Positions 8,551 through 16,264 of a stretch of DNA of 39,367 nt are shown here, in pieces. Numbering within the stretch: position 1 is the first letter of the stretch; every line of letters starts with the position of its first letter. The stretch covers positions 1 through 39,367 of the forward strand of contig JANQEL010000268.1 in NCBI GenBank assembly GCA_028278345.1, given 5' to 3'. The position numbers and the translations under genes are program-made. The notes beneath the pieces are model-generated. The model had not been told where the DNA came from. It searched no databases and saw nothing but the letters and a program-made list of their open reading frames with translations. The DNA is from Myxococcota bacterium. GTDB lineage: Bacteria > Myxococcota_A > UBA9160 > UBA4427.

Positions 8551-9390
8551 CTACTTGCGTTTCGGGACGTAGCTGGCGGGGCGCCGCTCGAGCTCCGCCT
8601 TCACGGTTTCGATCTGCTCGGATTGCCCGATCAGCGTGCGCTGAAGCGTCGCTTCGAGGTCGAGGCCGGCCTCGTAGCCCCCCACGACGGTCTCGTTCAG
8701 CAATTTCTTGCTGGCGCGAACAGCGGCTGGGGATTTGGTCGCGATCTCCATCGCGAGGGTCATCGCGTCCTCTCGCGGATTCTCGCTCACGTGAGTCGCC
8801 AGGCCGAGTTCGGCGGCTTCCGTGCCCGAGAGAATGCGGCCCGTGAACGTGAGTTCCTTGGCCACGTCGAGGGGAACGAGGTTGCGGAGTGTCTGTGTCC
8901 CCGACATGTCCGGCACCAATCCCCACTTGATTTCCATCACCGAGAGCTTCGCGTCCGGGGCCACGAAGCGGATGTCGGCGCCGAGTGCGATCTGGAGTCC
9001 GCCGCCGTAGGCCACGCCGTGCACCGCGGCGATCACGGGCACGGGATGATCCTGCCAGACCCAGGCGGGCTGCTGGAATTGGTTCGCGATGCTGCCGTCA
9101 GGCTTGATGTCGAAGGGGCTCGTCTCCTTCGCGCCGCCGCTCTCGTCTGGCGCCGAGACCGAGCCGCCCCCCGCCATCGAGGCAAAATTGCTGGTGTCGA
9201 GGCCGGCGGAAAAGCAGCGCCCTTCGCCCGAGAGCACGATGGCACGTACGTCGGGGTCGGCGGCGAGTGACTTTCCGGCTTCCGAGAGGGCCTGGAACAT
9301 GGCTGGGTCGAGGGCGTTCATCTTGTCGGCGCGGTTGAGTCGGACATCGGCCACGCCGGCCTGGATGTCGATGGATACGCGATCGCTCAT
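8551..9390 (-). CDS. Crotonase (enoyl-CoA hydratase/isomerase family) protein
   Basis: 279 aa from ATG at 9390, with GGAG upstream. The crotonase fold is clear: LNRADKMNALD, oxyanion-hole segments FSAGLD (about 60-65) and HGVAYGGGLQ (about 124-133), then MEIKWGLVPDMSG and the TGRILSGTEAAELGLA block. The catalytic Glu aligned with rat Glu164 is present (Glu153), but the one aligned with Glu144 is Gln133. That favours an isomerase, hydrolase or other crotonase reaction over hydration of a trans-2-enoyl-CoA, though substrate cannot be assigned. An insertion after the first oxyanion segment (residues about 70-105) is rich in Gly, Ser and acidic residues. It lies between the sirtuin and LLM genes on the same strand. 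Confidence 0.88.
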   Translation of the reverse strand: MSDRVSIDIQAGVADVRLNRADKMNALDPAMFQALSEAGKSLAADPDVRAIVLSGEGRCFSAGLDTSNFASMAGGGSVSAPDESGGAKETSPFDIKPDGSIANQFQQPAWVWQDHPVPVIAAVHGVAYGGGLQIALGADIRFVAPDAKLSVMEIKWGLVPDMSGTQTLRNLVPLDVAKELTFTGRILSGTEAAELGLATHVSENPREDAMTLAMEIATKSPAAVRASKKLLNETVVGGYEAGLDLEATLQRTLIGQSEQIETVKAELERRPASYVPKRK

Positions 9391-9424
9391 GGGGAGTCTC
9401 CGGTTCGCTGCTGCGCGAGTGGGG

Positions 9425-10207
9425 CTAGTGAAGTGCGGTGCCGAGGTCGGCGACCAGGCGGGGCAGGATATCGCTGATTCCGCCGCGTAGGACGACGTCT
9501 GCAAGGGCGTCCATTTCCGTCGCATCGCCGTTCACGATCACCACCGACGCCCCCGACTGCTTGGCGATGGGGATGACGTTGGCGATCGGATAGACCGAGA
9601 GCGTGGAGCCGACGGCGAGGGCGAGGTCGCAGCCGAGGGCCGCCTGTTCGCTGCGCTGAAGATCGTGTGCAACGAGGCCCTGGCCGAAGGAGATGGTCGC
9701 CGACTTCAGGATGCCGCCGCACTTCAGACACTCGGGGTCTTCCTCGCCGTCGCGTACGCGATCGAGGGTGGGCTCCATCGGGCCGCGATCGTCGCATTGC
9801 ATGCACACGACCTCGCGGATCGTGCCGTGGATCTCGACGATCTTCTCTTCGCTGCTGCCGGCCTTGTGGTGCAGGCCGTCGACGTTCTGGGTGATCAAGG
9901 TGTCGAGGCGACCGGTCCGCTCGAGATCGACCAGGGCGCGGTGGCCGGCGTTGGGTTCGCGGACGTCGAAGGCGCTGCCGAGCTTGGCCTGCCACGACGC
10001 GACGCGAACCTCCGGGTCGGCCATGTAGTGCTGCAGGGTGGCCATCTTCTCGGCCTTGGGGTTCTTCGTCCACACACCCTGGGGCCCGCGAAAATCGGGA
10101 ATGCCGGAATCGGTGGAGATGCCCGCACCCGTCAGCGCCATGATGCGCTGCGCCCCCGTGATGAGTTCGCGCGCTACGGAGAGTTCGTGTTCGTCGACCG
10201 GGTTCAT
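9425..10207 (-). CDS. Sir2-family NAD-dependent protein deacylase
   Basis: 260 aa. ATG at 10207 is preceded by AGAGG. All sirtuin signatures are seen in order: TGAGIS (26-31), GIPDFRGPQG (35-44), ITQNVDGLHHKAG (105-117), the general-base His in VEIHG (His127), zinc ligands CMQC (135-138) and CLKC (160-163), and GSTLSVYP. The enzyme removes acyl groups from protein lysines using NAD, giving nicotinamide and O-acyl-ADP-ribose, in the cytoplasm. Targets such as acyl-CoA synthetases are usual in bacteria but not shown here. Its stop is 34 bp from the crotonase start on the same strand, so the two may be co-transcribed. The upstream gap is shared with the divergent antiporter operon. Confidence 0.93.
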   Translation of the reverse strand: MNPVDEHELSVARELITGAQRIMALTGAGISTDSGIPDFRGPQGVWTKNPKAEKMATLQHYMADPEVRVASWQAKLGSAFDVREPNAGHRALVDLERTGRLDTLITQNVDGLHHKAGSSEEKIVEIHGTIREVVCMQCDDRGPMEPTLDRVRDGEEDPECLKCGGILKSATISFGQGLVAHDLQRSEQAALGCDLALAVGSTLSVYPIANVIPIAKQSGASVVIVNGDATEMDALADVVLRGGISDILPRLVADLGTALH

Positions 10208-10401
10208 CACATTGCCTCTTCTTTTCGTCTCTTTTCTCGCCTTCGATCGCGATCTTGTTTCAGGGGATCGTCGCAGGCTCTCCCGACCAAATCCCCGAAC
10301 CACTTGAATTATCGTCGCCCCTTCTCGTAGCGTGAGGGGTCCCGGGCGAAAGTAGATCGCGTACACTGCCGATCCCTTCTGCCATTCGGGCAACCGAGAC
10401 C

Positions 10402-10437
10402 GACTCACGCCATCGGTGAGTCTAGTGCGAGTCTAGT
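10402..10437 (+). promoter_or_regulatory. Inverted plus direct repeats before the antiporter operon (candidate operator)
   Basis: GACTCAC (10402-10408) and GTGAGTC (10416-10422) form a perfect 7-bp inverted repeat with a 7-base spacer. GAGTCTAGT then occurs at 10418-10426 and again at 10429-10437, an 11-bp period, so three GAGTC half-sites are present in all. The cluster ends 12 bp before the TTG start of mrpE and its GGGAG ribosome site. A weak promoter match lies upstream (TTGAAT at 10304, TAGCGT at 10328, 18-bp spacer). It could be an operator or a leader hairpin affecting translation. Confidence 0.45.
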
Positions 10438-10449
10438 AGGGAGATCCCA

Positions 10450-10923
10450 TTGCAGCCGCTCGTCCTGTTCGGGCATCTCGCCATCTTCTGGTTGCTGTGG
10501 TCGGGTTATCTCACGCCCAGCCTGCTCTTCTACGGCCTGATCTCCTGTGGTCTGTGCCTGGCGGCGGCGATGCGCACGGGGATGGTGGACCGCGAATCGC
10601 TCGCGTACCAGATGATGCCGCGTTCGTTCGGGTACTTCGCTTGGTTGATGCTCGAGATCGTGAAGTCCAACATCGCCGTCGCGAAGATCATCCTCGACCC
10701 GAAGCTCCCGGTGAGGCCGCGCATCATCAAGACCCCGGCGTCCCAGGTCTCGGACGTGGGGCGCGTCACCTTCGCGAATTCGATCACCCTGACCCCCGGG
10801 ACGATCACCCTCGCCGTGCGCAACGAGCACGTCGTGGTGCATGCGCTCAACGACGACTTCGCCGACGATCTGCAAACGGGTGTGATGGATCAGCGTGTCT
10901 GTCGCATGGAGAACCTCACGTGA
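10450..10923 (+). CDS. mrpE: Multisubunit Na+/H+ antiporter subunit E (MrpE/MnhE/MbhA-like)
   Basis: 157 aa from a TTG start, with GGGAG 5 bases upstream. Two or three N-terminal helices (FGHLAIFWLLWSGY and LLFYGLISCGLCLA) are followed by the family segment WLMLEIVKSNIAVAKIILDP, then a soluble domain with FANSITLTPGTITL, the best-known MrpE signature. In Mrp complexes this subunit lies at the end of the membrane arm near MrpF, MrpG and MrpB and is needed for activity and assembly; it is not a channel itself. It is the first gene of a ten-gene operon, and its TGA overlaps the next ATG (TGATG). Confidence 0.93.
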   Translation: MQPLVLFGHLAIFWLLWSGYLTPSLLFYGLISCGLCLAAAMRTGMVDRESLAYQMMPRSFGYFAWLMLEIVKSNIAVAKIILDPKLPVRPRIIKTPASQVSDVGRVTFANSITLTPGTITLAVRNEHVVVHALNDDFADDLQTGVMDQRVCRMENLT

Positions 10924-11237
10924 TGTTCGCGGCGGCGATGGCCGCGATCCTGGTCACGATGTTCCTCGCCCTGGTGCGCGCCTTTCGCGGACCGACGGTC
11001 TTCGATCGCGTGCAGGCCGTGAACATGATGGGCACCAAGACGGTCCTCTTGATCGCGGTCTCCGGTTTCCTGACGGGGCGACCGGAATGGCTCGACCTCG
11101 CCATCCTCTACGCGCTGATGAACTTCATCGGCGTGATCGCGCTCCTGCGCTTCAGCCGCTTCGGTGATCTCTCGGGAGACGAAGAGGGCGAGGCCGCGCC
11201 AGCGGTGGTACCCGAGGGTGCGGACGGGGGGGCGTGA
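10923..11237 (+). CDS. mrpF: Multisubunit antiporter subunit F (MrpF/MbhB-like)
   Basis: 104 aa with three membrane helices. The family features VRAFRGPTVFDRVQAVNMMGTK and an acidic residue in the last helix (WLDLAILYALMNFIGVIAL) are plain, as is the following RF. MrpF is a small membrane subunit of the Mrp/Mnh cation-proton exchanger. A C-terminal acidic and Ala/Pro-rich tail of about 25 residues is longer than in many homologues. The ATG start at 10923 overlaps the mrpE stop by one base, and the gene's own stop overlaps the mrpG start in the same way. Confidence 0.92.
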   Translation: MFAAAMAAILVTMFLALVRAFRGPTVFDRVQAVNMMGTKTVLLIAVSGFLTGRPEWLDLAILYALMNFIGVIALLRFSRFGDLSGDEEGEAAPAVVPEGADGGA

Positions 11238-11620
11238 TGGGCGATCCGTTCGCACTCCTGATCGATGCTCTGAGTTGGTTCTGCCTCGTGGTGGGTGGCG
11301 GCTTCTGCATCGTGAGCGGCATCGGCATCGTACGCATGCCCGACTTCTATACGCGCGGCCACGCCGCCGGTCTCTCGGACACCCTGGGTGCCGGATTGAT
11401 CCTCCTGGGCTTGATGCTCCAGGGTGGAGTCAGCCTGATCACCGGGAAGCTCCTCTTCATCTTCTTCTTCCTATACGTCACGAGCCCCACCTCGACCCAC
11501 GCGCTGTTCAAGGCCGCCTACGCGAACGGCATGCGCTGGGACATCGAGCGCGCCAAGCACCACCCCGATCTGATCGATTCCTTCGATCGCGACCCGGAGG
11601 GCGATCGTGGTTCCGATTGA
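11237..11620 (+). CDS. mrpG: Multisubunit antiporter subunit G (MrpG/MbhC-like)
   Basis: 127 aa with three helices. VRMPDFYTRGHAAGLSDTLG is the MrpG hallmark (RMPDxYTRxHAA), and YVTSPTSTHALFKAAY follows the third helix, also standard. I placed the start at ATG 11237, overlapping the mrpF stop by one base; a GTG directly before it is the alternative. The C-terminus has a soluble tail of about 30 residues ending in a DPEGDRGSD run. It is a membrane subunit of the same complex as mrpE and mrpF. The next gene begins 14 bases inside this one. Confidence 0.92.
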   Translation: MGDPFALLIDALSWFCLVVGGGFCIVSGIGIVRMPDFYTRGHAAGLSDTLGAGLILLGLMLQGGVSLITGKLLFIFFFLYVTSPTSTHALFKAAYANGMRWDIERAKHHPDLIDSFDRDPEGDRGSD

Positions 11621-12182
11621 GCTCCTGCTCTTCGCCTTCCTGATCGCGACCGCGGCCACCATCGCGTGGGTTCGCGACCTGCTCGCGGCCGCGATGCTGT
11701 TCGGCATCTTCAGTCTGCTCTCCGCGGGCATGATGCTCCTGATGGACGCGGTGGACGTCTCCTTCACCGAGGCGGCGGTGGGTGCGGGCATCTCGACGGT
11801 GCTGATCCTCGGCGCGTTGAGCCTCACCGACTACACCGAAAAGCTCACCACCCATCATTATTGGACGGGCAAGATCGTGGTGGCGTTGACCGGCGCGCTG
11901 CTCGTCTACGGCACCCTCGACATGCCGCGCTACGGCGATCCCGCAGCCCCCATCCACAACCACGTGGCCCCGGAGTTCGTCGAGGGTTCGCGAACGCTGA
12001 TCGACATTCCCAACATCGTGACCTCGGTGCTGGCGAGCTATCGGAGCTTCGACACCTTCGGTGAGACCACCGTCGTCTTCACCGCGGCGGTGGGGGCCTT
12101 CCTGCTGTTGGGTGGTGGGCTCGCGCGGCGCGCTTCCTCGGAGTCTTCGGGCGACGCCCCGGAAGCGGGAGGAGAGGGCTGA
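11607..12182 (+). CDS. Detached MrpA C-terminal module (MbhD + MbhE-like, DUF4040)
   Basis: 191 aa from GTG at 11607. The first half (residues about 1-75) is an MbhD/DUF4040 domain of three helices with VSFTEAAVGAG, which carries the conserved membrane glutamate of this NuoJ-like family. The second half has two more helices and the MbhE signature NIVTSVLASYRSFDTFGE. In canonical Mrp antiporters these two domains are the C-terminal part of the large MrpA subunit; in archaeal Mbh complexes they are the separate subunits MbhD and MbhE. Here they are fused to each other and detached from any NuoL-like domain. The glutamate is expected to lie on the ion path. The gene overlaps mrpG by 14 bases and mrpB by one. 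Confidence 0.88.
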   Translation: MVPIELLLFAFLIATAATIAWVRDLLAAAMLFGIFSLLSAGMMLLMDAVDVSFTEAAVGAGISTVLILGALSLTDYTEKLTTHHYWTGKIVVALTGALLVYGTLDMPRYGDPAAPIHNHVAPEFVEGSRTLIDIPNIVTSVLASYRSFDTFGETTVVFTAAVGAFLLLGGGLARRASSESSGDAPEAGGEG

Positions 12183-12625
12183 TGCCTCCGAGCGGTCCCG
12201 TTCGCGAGATCCTGATCCTGCGCGTGGTATCGAAGGGGCTCTTCCCCTTCGTGCTCTTGTTCGCCCTCTACGTGCAGTTCCACGGCGACTTCGGGCCGGG
12301 GGGCGGCTTCCAGGCCGGTGTGATCTTCGCGGCGGGTTGGGTGCTCTATGGGCTGATCTTCGGCCTTTCTGATCTGCAGAAGGCGCTGCCTCCGCGCTGG
12401 GTCGAGATCGGCGTCGCCCTCGGTGTGCTGCTCTACGGCGCCATCGGGGTGTGGTCGATGTTCGCCGGCGGAAACCTGTTCGACTACAACGTGCTCGATC
12501 ACCACGACACGGTGCACGGGCAACACCGCGGCATCTTCTGGGTCGAACTCGGCGTCGGCATCACCGTGGCCTCGGTGATGATCGGGATCTTCTACGCCTT
12601 CGCGGGTCGGAGGCGCGTGCGGTGA
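12182..12625 (+). CDS. mrpB: Multisubunit antiporter subunit B (MrpB/MbhF-like)
   Basis: 147 aa with four membrane helices. The family core GDFGPGGGFQAGVIFAAGW is intact, and LRVVSKGLFPFVLLFALYV before it is the typical first helix. MrpB is a stand-alone membrane subunit of Mrp/Mnh antiporters. The loop LDHHDTVHGQHRG between helices is rich in His. The ATG start overlaps the preceding stop by one base; the stop overlaps the mrpC start (GTGA). Confidence 0.92.
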   Translation: MPPSGPVREILILRVVSKGLFPFVLLFALYVQFHGDFGPGGGFQAGVIFAAGWVLYGLIFGLSDLQKALPPRWVEIGVALGVLLYGAIGVWSMFAGGNLFDYNVLDHHDTVHGQHRGIFWVELGVGITVASVMIGIFYAFAGRRRVR

Positions 12626-13056
12626 CGACGCTCTCGAACATCGCGGGCCTGTGGAACTACTGGGCGGTCATCGCGCTGATGATGATCGGCCTCTACATCA
12701 TGATCTCTCGCGGCAACCTCGTGAAGAAGATCATGGGCATGAACATGTTCCAGGTGTCCGTGATCCTGTTCTACGTCTCGATGGGGAAGGTGTCCGGAGG
12801 AACGCCGCCCATCTTGATCGAGGACGCCCCCGAGACGCTCTACTCGAACCCGCTGCCCCACGTGTTGATGCTGACGGCGATCGTCGTCGGTGTCGCGACG
12901 ACGGCGGTGGGGCTCGCCCTCGTAGTGCGCCTGAAGGAGGCCTACGGCACGGTCGAGGAGGACGAGATCGTCGCAGCCGATGCCCACACCGAAGCCCAGG
13001 AGGCCTCGATCGCCGAAGCACAGGCGCGGGCCCGGGCCGAAGAGGAGGGCGCGTGA
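12622..13056 (+). CDS. mrpC: Multisubunit antiporter subunit C (MrpC/MbhG, NuoK-like)
   Basis: 144 aa from a GTG that overlaps the mrpB stop. Three helices are seen, with GLYIMISRGNLVKKIMGMNM in the first part and NPLPHVLMLTAIVVGVATTA in the third, the NuoK/MrpC pattern. The motif NPLPxxLxLTAIVI is shared by MrpC and MnhC. NuoK-like subunits join the channel subunits to the rest of the membrane arm. The C-terminal tail of about 40 residues is highly charged (Glu/Ala-rich, AEAQARARAEEEGA), soluble, and longer than in typical MrpC. The stop overlaps the mrpD start (GTGA). Confidence 0.92.
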   Translation: MTTLSNIAGLWNYWAVIALMMIGLYIMISRGNLVKKIMGMNMFQVSVILFYVSMGKVSGGTPPILIEDAPETLYSNPLPHVLMLTAIVVGVATTAVGLALVVRLKEAYGTVEEDEIVAADAHTEAQEASIAEAQARARAEEEGA

Positions 13057-14522
13057 GCGAGCACCTCCCCGCACTGCAGGTTCTGCTGCCGATCCTGATG
13101 GCGCCGGTCTTCCTGATCGTGCGCAACGCGGCGGCGGTGCGGGTCGGGGCCATCGCGGTCACGATCGCCAGCCTCGCGATCTCGCTCGCTCTGCTCGGTC
13201 ACGTCCGCGAATCGGGAACCATTGTCTACGAGATGGGCAACTGGCCGCGCCCCCTCGGCATCGAGTACGCGATCGATGTCACCAATGCCTTCGTGCTCGT
13301 GATCGTCTCGATGATCGGGGCGGTGGTGCTGCCCATCGGCTGCCGCAACAGCCAGGTGCCCGACGGGCGCGAATATCTCTTCTACGCCGCCTTCCTGCTC
13401 TGCTTCGGCGGGTTGCTCGGTGTCGCGATCACCGGAGATGCCTTCAACATCTTCGTCTTCCTCGAAATCTCGTCGCTGGCGACCTACGTGTTGATCGCGA
13501 TGGGACGCGACCGCCGCGCGATCATGGCGGCGTACAGCTACCTGATCGTCGGCACGATCGGCGCCACCTTCTTCTTGATCGGCGTGGGCCTGCTGTACCA
13601 GATGACGGGCACCCTCAACATCGCCGATCTCGCCGTGCGCCTCGAGGACGTGAAGGAAACGCGCACGGTGATCGTCGCCTTCTCCTTCGCGATGGTGGGG
13701 ATCGCGATCAAGCTCGCCGTTCTGCCCCTGCATCACTGGCTGCCGAACGCGTACACCCATGCACCGCCGGTGGTTTCGGCCTTCCTCTCCGCCACCGCGA
13801 CGAAGGTCGCCTACTACCTGATGCTGCGCTTCGTCTACACGATCCTCGGTGCGAGTTTCGTGTTCGACGTTCTTCGCTTCGACCTGATCCTGACCCCACT
13901 CTCGCTGGCCGCAATGTTCATCGGCTCGCTCGCGGCAATCTATCAGTCGGACCTCAAGCGCCTGCTCGCCTACTCGAGCATCGCGCAGATCGGCTACATG
14001 ACCCTCGGCCTGAGTCTCAACTCCGAACTCGGGGCGACGGCGGGAATCGTCCACCTCTTCAATCACGCGCTGATGAAGGGCGGGCTCTTCCTCGTGGCCG
14101 GTTGCCTCCTGCTTCGAATCGGCAGTACGTCGATCGCCGAGATGCGCGGGCTCGGTGCGCGCATGCCGCTCACGGCCTTCGCCGTCGTGATCGCGGGGCT
14201 CGGGATGATCGGCGTCCCCGGCACGGTGGGCTTCGTGAGCAAGTGGGTGTTGGTGTCCGCCGCGATCGACCAGCAGGCCTGGTTGATCACTGCCCTGATC
14301 CTCATGAGTTCGCTGCTCGCCCTCGTCTACATCTGGCGCCTGATCGAGGTGATGTATCTGAGTGAGGCGCCCGAGGGCGCGGAACGCTCCGAGGCCCCGG
14401 CGCTCTATCTCGTGCCCACCTGGGTGCTCGTGATCGCGAGCGTCTACTTCGGCTTCGCGACCGACAGCACCCTGGGTGTCGCGCGAACGGCCGCGCAGCA
14501 GTTGCTCGGAGGTGCGGGATGA
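13053..14522 (+). CDS. mrpD: Multisubunit antiporter subunit D (MrpD/MbhH-like ion channel)
   Basis: 489 aa, about 14 helices, the usual MrpD size. The functional residues of the antiporter-like fold are visible: Glu in FNIFVFLEISSLATYVLI (helix 5), Lys in VGIAIKLAVLPLHHWLP (helix 7), the NAYTHAPPVVSAFLSA loop, His in IVHLFNHALMKGGLFL, and Lys in GFVSKWVLVSAA (helix 12). In Mrp and complex I relatives these form the half-channels for cation and proton movement. The DLKRLLAYSSIAQIGYM segment is the classic proton-antiporter domain signature. It is the first of three paralogous channel subunits in this operon. Start GTG and stop both overlap neighbours by four bases. Confidence 0.93.
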   Translation: MSEHLPALQVLLPILMAPVFLIVRNAAAVRVGAIAVTIASLAISLALLGHVRESGTIVYEMGNWPRPLGIEYAIDVTNAFVLVIVSMIGAVVLPIGCRNSQVPDGREYLFYAAFLLCFGGLLGVAITGDAFNIFVFLEISSLATYVLIAMGRDRRAIMAAYSYLIVGTIGATFFLIGVGLLYQMTGTLNIADLAVRLEDVKETRTVIVAFSFAMVGIAIKLAVLPLHHWLPNAYTHAPPVVSAFLSATATKVAYYLMLRFVYTILGASFVFDVLRFDLILTPLSLAAMFIGSLAAIYQSDLKRLLAYSSIAQIGYMTLGLSLNSELGATAGIVHLFNHALMKGGLFLVAGCLLLRIGSTSIAEMRGLGARMPLTAFAVVIAGLGMIGVPGTVGFVSKWVLVSAAIDQQAWLITALILMSSLLALVYIWRLIEVMYLSEAPEGAERSEAPALYLVPTWVLVIASVYFGFATDSTLGVARTAAQQLLGGAG

Positions 14523-15970
14523 ATCCGGTCCTGCTGAGCGTGATGCTGCCCCTGTGCGGTGCGCTGCTGGTCGCACTCACTGGACGCAACGCGAACCTGC
14601 GCGACGGCGTGACGGTGGTGACTTCCCTCATCACCTTCGCCGTGGTGGCGAGCATCGCTCCCGGCGTGATGGAGGGTGCGCGTCCCGCGGCCGAGGTGTT
14701 CAGCGTGCTGCCGGGGGTGAGCTTCGCCTTCGAGATCGAACCCCTCGGCATGTTGTTCGGCCTGGTGTCGTCGGGGCTGTGGATCGTGACTTCGATCTAC
14801 GCCTTCGGATACATGCGCGGGCACCACGAACAGAACCAGACCCGCTTCTTCGTCTGCTTCGCGGTTGCGATCTCGGCGGCCCTCGGGATCGCCTTCTCGG
14901 CGAACCTCTTCACGCTCTTCCTCTTCTACGAGGCGATGACCTTTTCCACCTATCCCCTCGTGACCCATCACGGCACCCCCGAGGCGCGAAGCGCCGGGCG
15001 GGTCTACCTCGGCATCCTGGTCACGACTTCGGTGGCGTTCCTCTTGTTCGCCGTGCTCTGGACCTACGGTCTGGTGGGGCACCTGGACTTCACCCCGGGT
15101 GGCATCCTGGCGGGGCAGATCGAGGGCGGGGCGCTTGCGCTCCTGCTCGCACTCTTCGCATTCGGTCTCGGCAAGGCGGCTCTCATGCCCTTCCACCGCT
15201 GGCTGCCCGCCGCGATGGTGGCGCCCACGCCGGTGAGTGCGCTGCTCCACGCGGTGGCGGTCGTGAAGGCGGGCGTCTTCTCGATGGTGAAGATCCTGGT
15301 CTACGTCTTCGGGATCGACTTCCTGCACGACACGGGCGCGTCGATCTGGCTGATGTATCTCGCCGCGGCCTCGATCCTGATCGCTTCCGTGCGTGCGATC
15401 GCGATGGAGAATCTCAAGGCTCGGCTCGCCTACTCGACGATCAGCCAGCTCTCGTACATCACCCTGGGCGCCGCGATCGCGACGTCGTCGGCGGTGATGG
15501 GGGCGGGCATGCACATCGCGATGCACGCGGTGGGCAAGATCACGCTCTTCTTCTGTGCCGGGGCGATCTACGTCGCTGCGCACAAGACCGAGATCTCCCA
15601 GCTCGACGGGCTCGGACGCAAGATGCCGATCACCTTCGCGGCCTTCTTCCTGGGCTCGCTCTCGATCATCGGCCTGCCGCCGATGGGCGGCGCCTGGAGC
15701 AAGTGGTACCTGGCTCTCGGGGCCGCCGAAGGGCACCACTACGTCTTCGTCTTCGTACTGATGCTGAGTAGTCTGCTTTCGATCGCGTACCTCATGCCGA
15801 TCGTGGTGCGCGGCTTCTTCCGCAGCGCGCCCGAGGGCGAGGGCGGTGGGATGGCGGAGGCATCACCCGCGATGGTCGTGCCGCTCTCGATCACCGCGGT
15901 GGGGAGTGCCTGCCTCTTCGTCTTTGCACCGCAGCTGCGGGAGTTGCTGCTGCCCGTGGTGGGAGGGTGA
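14519..15970 (+). CDS. Second antiporter-like channel subunit, closer to NuoL/MrpA N-terminal domain
   Basis: 483 aa, about 14 helices. Key residues: Glu in LFTLFLFYEAMTFSTYPL, Lys in GLGKAALMPFHRWLP, and Lys in GGAWSKWYLALG. The loop AAMVAPTPVSALLHA followed by VVKAGVF is the pattern of NuoL and the N-terminal half of MrpA (APTPVSAxLHxATMVKAG) rather than MrpD, so I read it as a counterpart of the MrpA channel half. No C-terminal NuoJ-like part is attached; that part is the separate gene at 11607-12182. NuoL's long lateral helix is also absent. ENLKARLAYSTISQLSYI marks the proton-antiporter domain. Coupled to mrpD by ATGA. Confidence 0.87.
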   Translation: MNPVLLSVMLPLCGALLVALTGRNANLRDGVTVVTSLITFAVVASIAPGVMEGARPAAEVFSVLPGVSFAFEIEPLGMLFGLVSSGLWIVTSIYAFGYMRGHHEQNQTRFFVCFAVAISAALGIAFSANLFTLFLFYEAMTFSTYPLVTHHGTPEARSAGRVYLGILVTTSVAFLLFAVLWTYGLVGHLDFTPGGILAGQIEGGALALLLALFAFGLGKAALMPFHRWLPAAMVAPTPVSALLHAVAVVKAGVFSMVKILVYVFGIDFLHDTGASIWLMYLAAASILIASVRAIAMENLKARLAYSTISQLSYITLGAAIATSSAVMGAGMHIAMHAVGKITLFFCAGAIYVAAHKTEISQLDGLGRKMPITFAAFFLGSLSIIGLPPMGGAWSKWYLALGAAEGHHYVFVFVLMLSSLLSIAYLMPIVVRGFFRSAPEGEGGGMAEASPAMVVPLSITAVGSACLFVFAPQLRELLLPVVGG

Positions 15971-15976
15971 CGCGCG

Positions 15977-16264
15977 ATGACTGAGGAACCGAGCGTGCAC
16001 GAAACACCCGAGGATCACGCACAGGGGCATCCCGAAGGCTGGTTCGACAAGCCGGCCAACGTCAACAAGATCATCTGGGCGCTCTGCACCGTCTGCGCGG
16101 CGTCGGTGCTGGCAGACTTCTTCTATCACAAGCACGGACACTACGGCTTCCAGGAGTGGATCGGCTTCGACGCCTGGTACGGCTTCGTCTCTTGCGTGCT
16201 CCTCGTGCTGGCGGCGAAGCAGTTGCGCAAGGTCGTGATGCGCGACGAGGATTACTATGACTGA
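15977..16264 (+). CDS. Small two-helix membrane protein of the antiporter operon
   Basis: 95 aa. An acidic, His-rich N-terminus (about 27 residues) precedes a helix (IIWALCTVCAASVLADFFY), a short loop with HKHGHYGF, then a second helix (WYGFVSCVLLVLAAKQLRKV) and a C-terminal tail RDEDYYD. I do not recognise a named family, though I associate the DEDYYD end with unnamed proteins in similar operons. The start is 6 bp after the preceding stop, and the end overlaps the next channel gene by 8 bases, so it is translated with the complex and is probably an accessory subunit. The tail would be cytoplasmic if the N-terminus is inside. Confidence 0.8.
   Translation: MTEEPSVHETPEDHAQGHPEGWFDKPANVNKIIWALCTVCAASVLADFFYHKHGHYGFQEWIGFDAWYGFVSCVLLVLAAKQLRKVVMRDEDYYD

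Noticed and set aside
12942..14576. A long open frame on the minus strand opposite mrpC-mrpD
   Set aside because: It is rich in Arg, Glu, His and Asp with no domain or hydrophobic logic, and lies opposite well-conserved membrane proteins; GC-rich genes produce such antisense frames. The same applies to long antisense frames opposite the channel genes, DUF3604, DUF6351, pheT and glnS.
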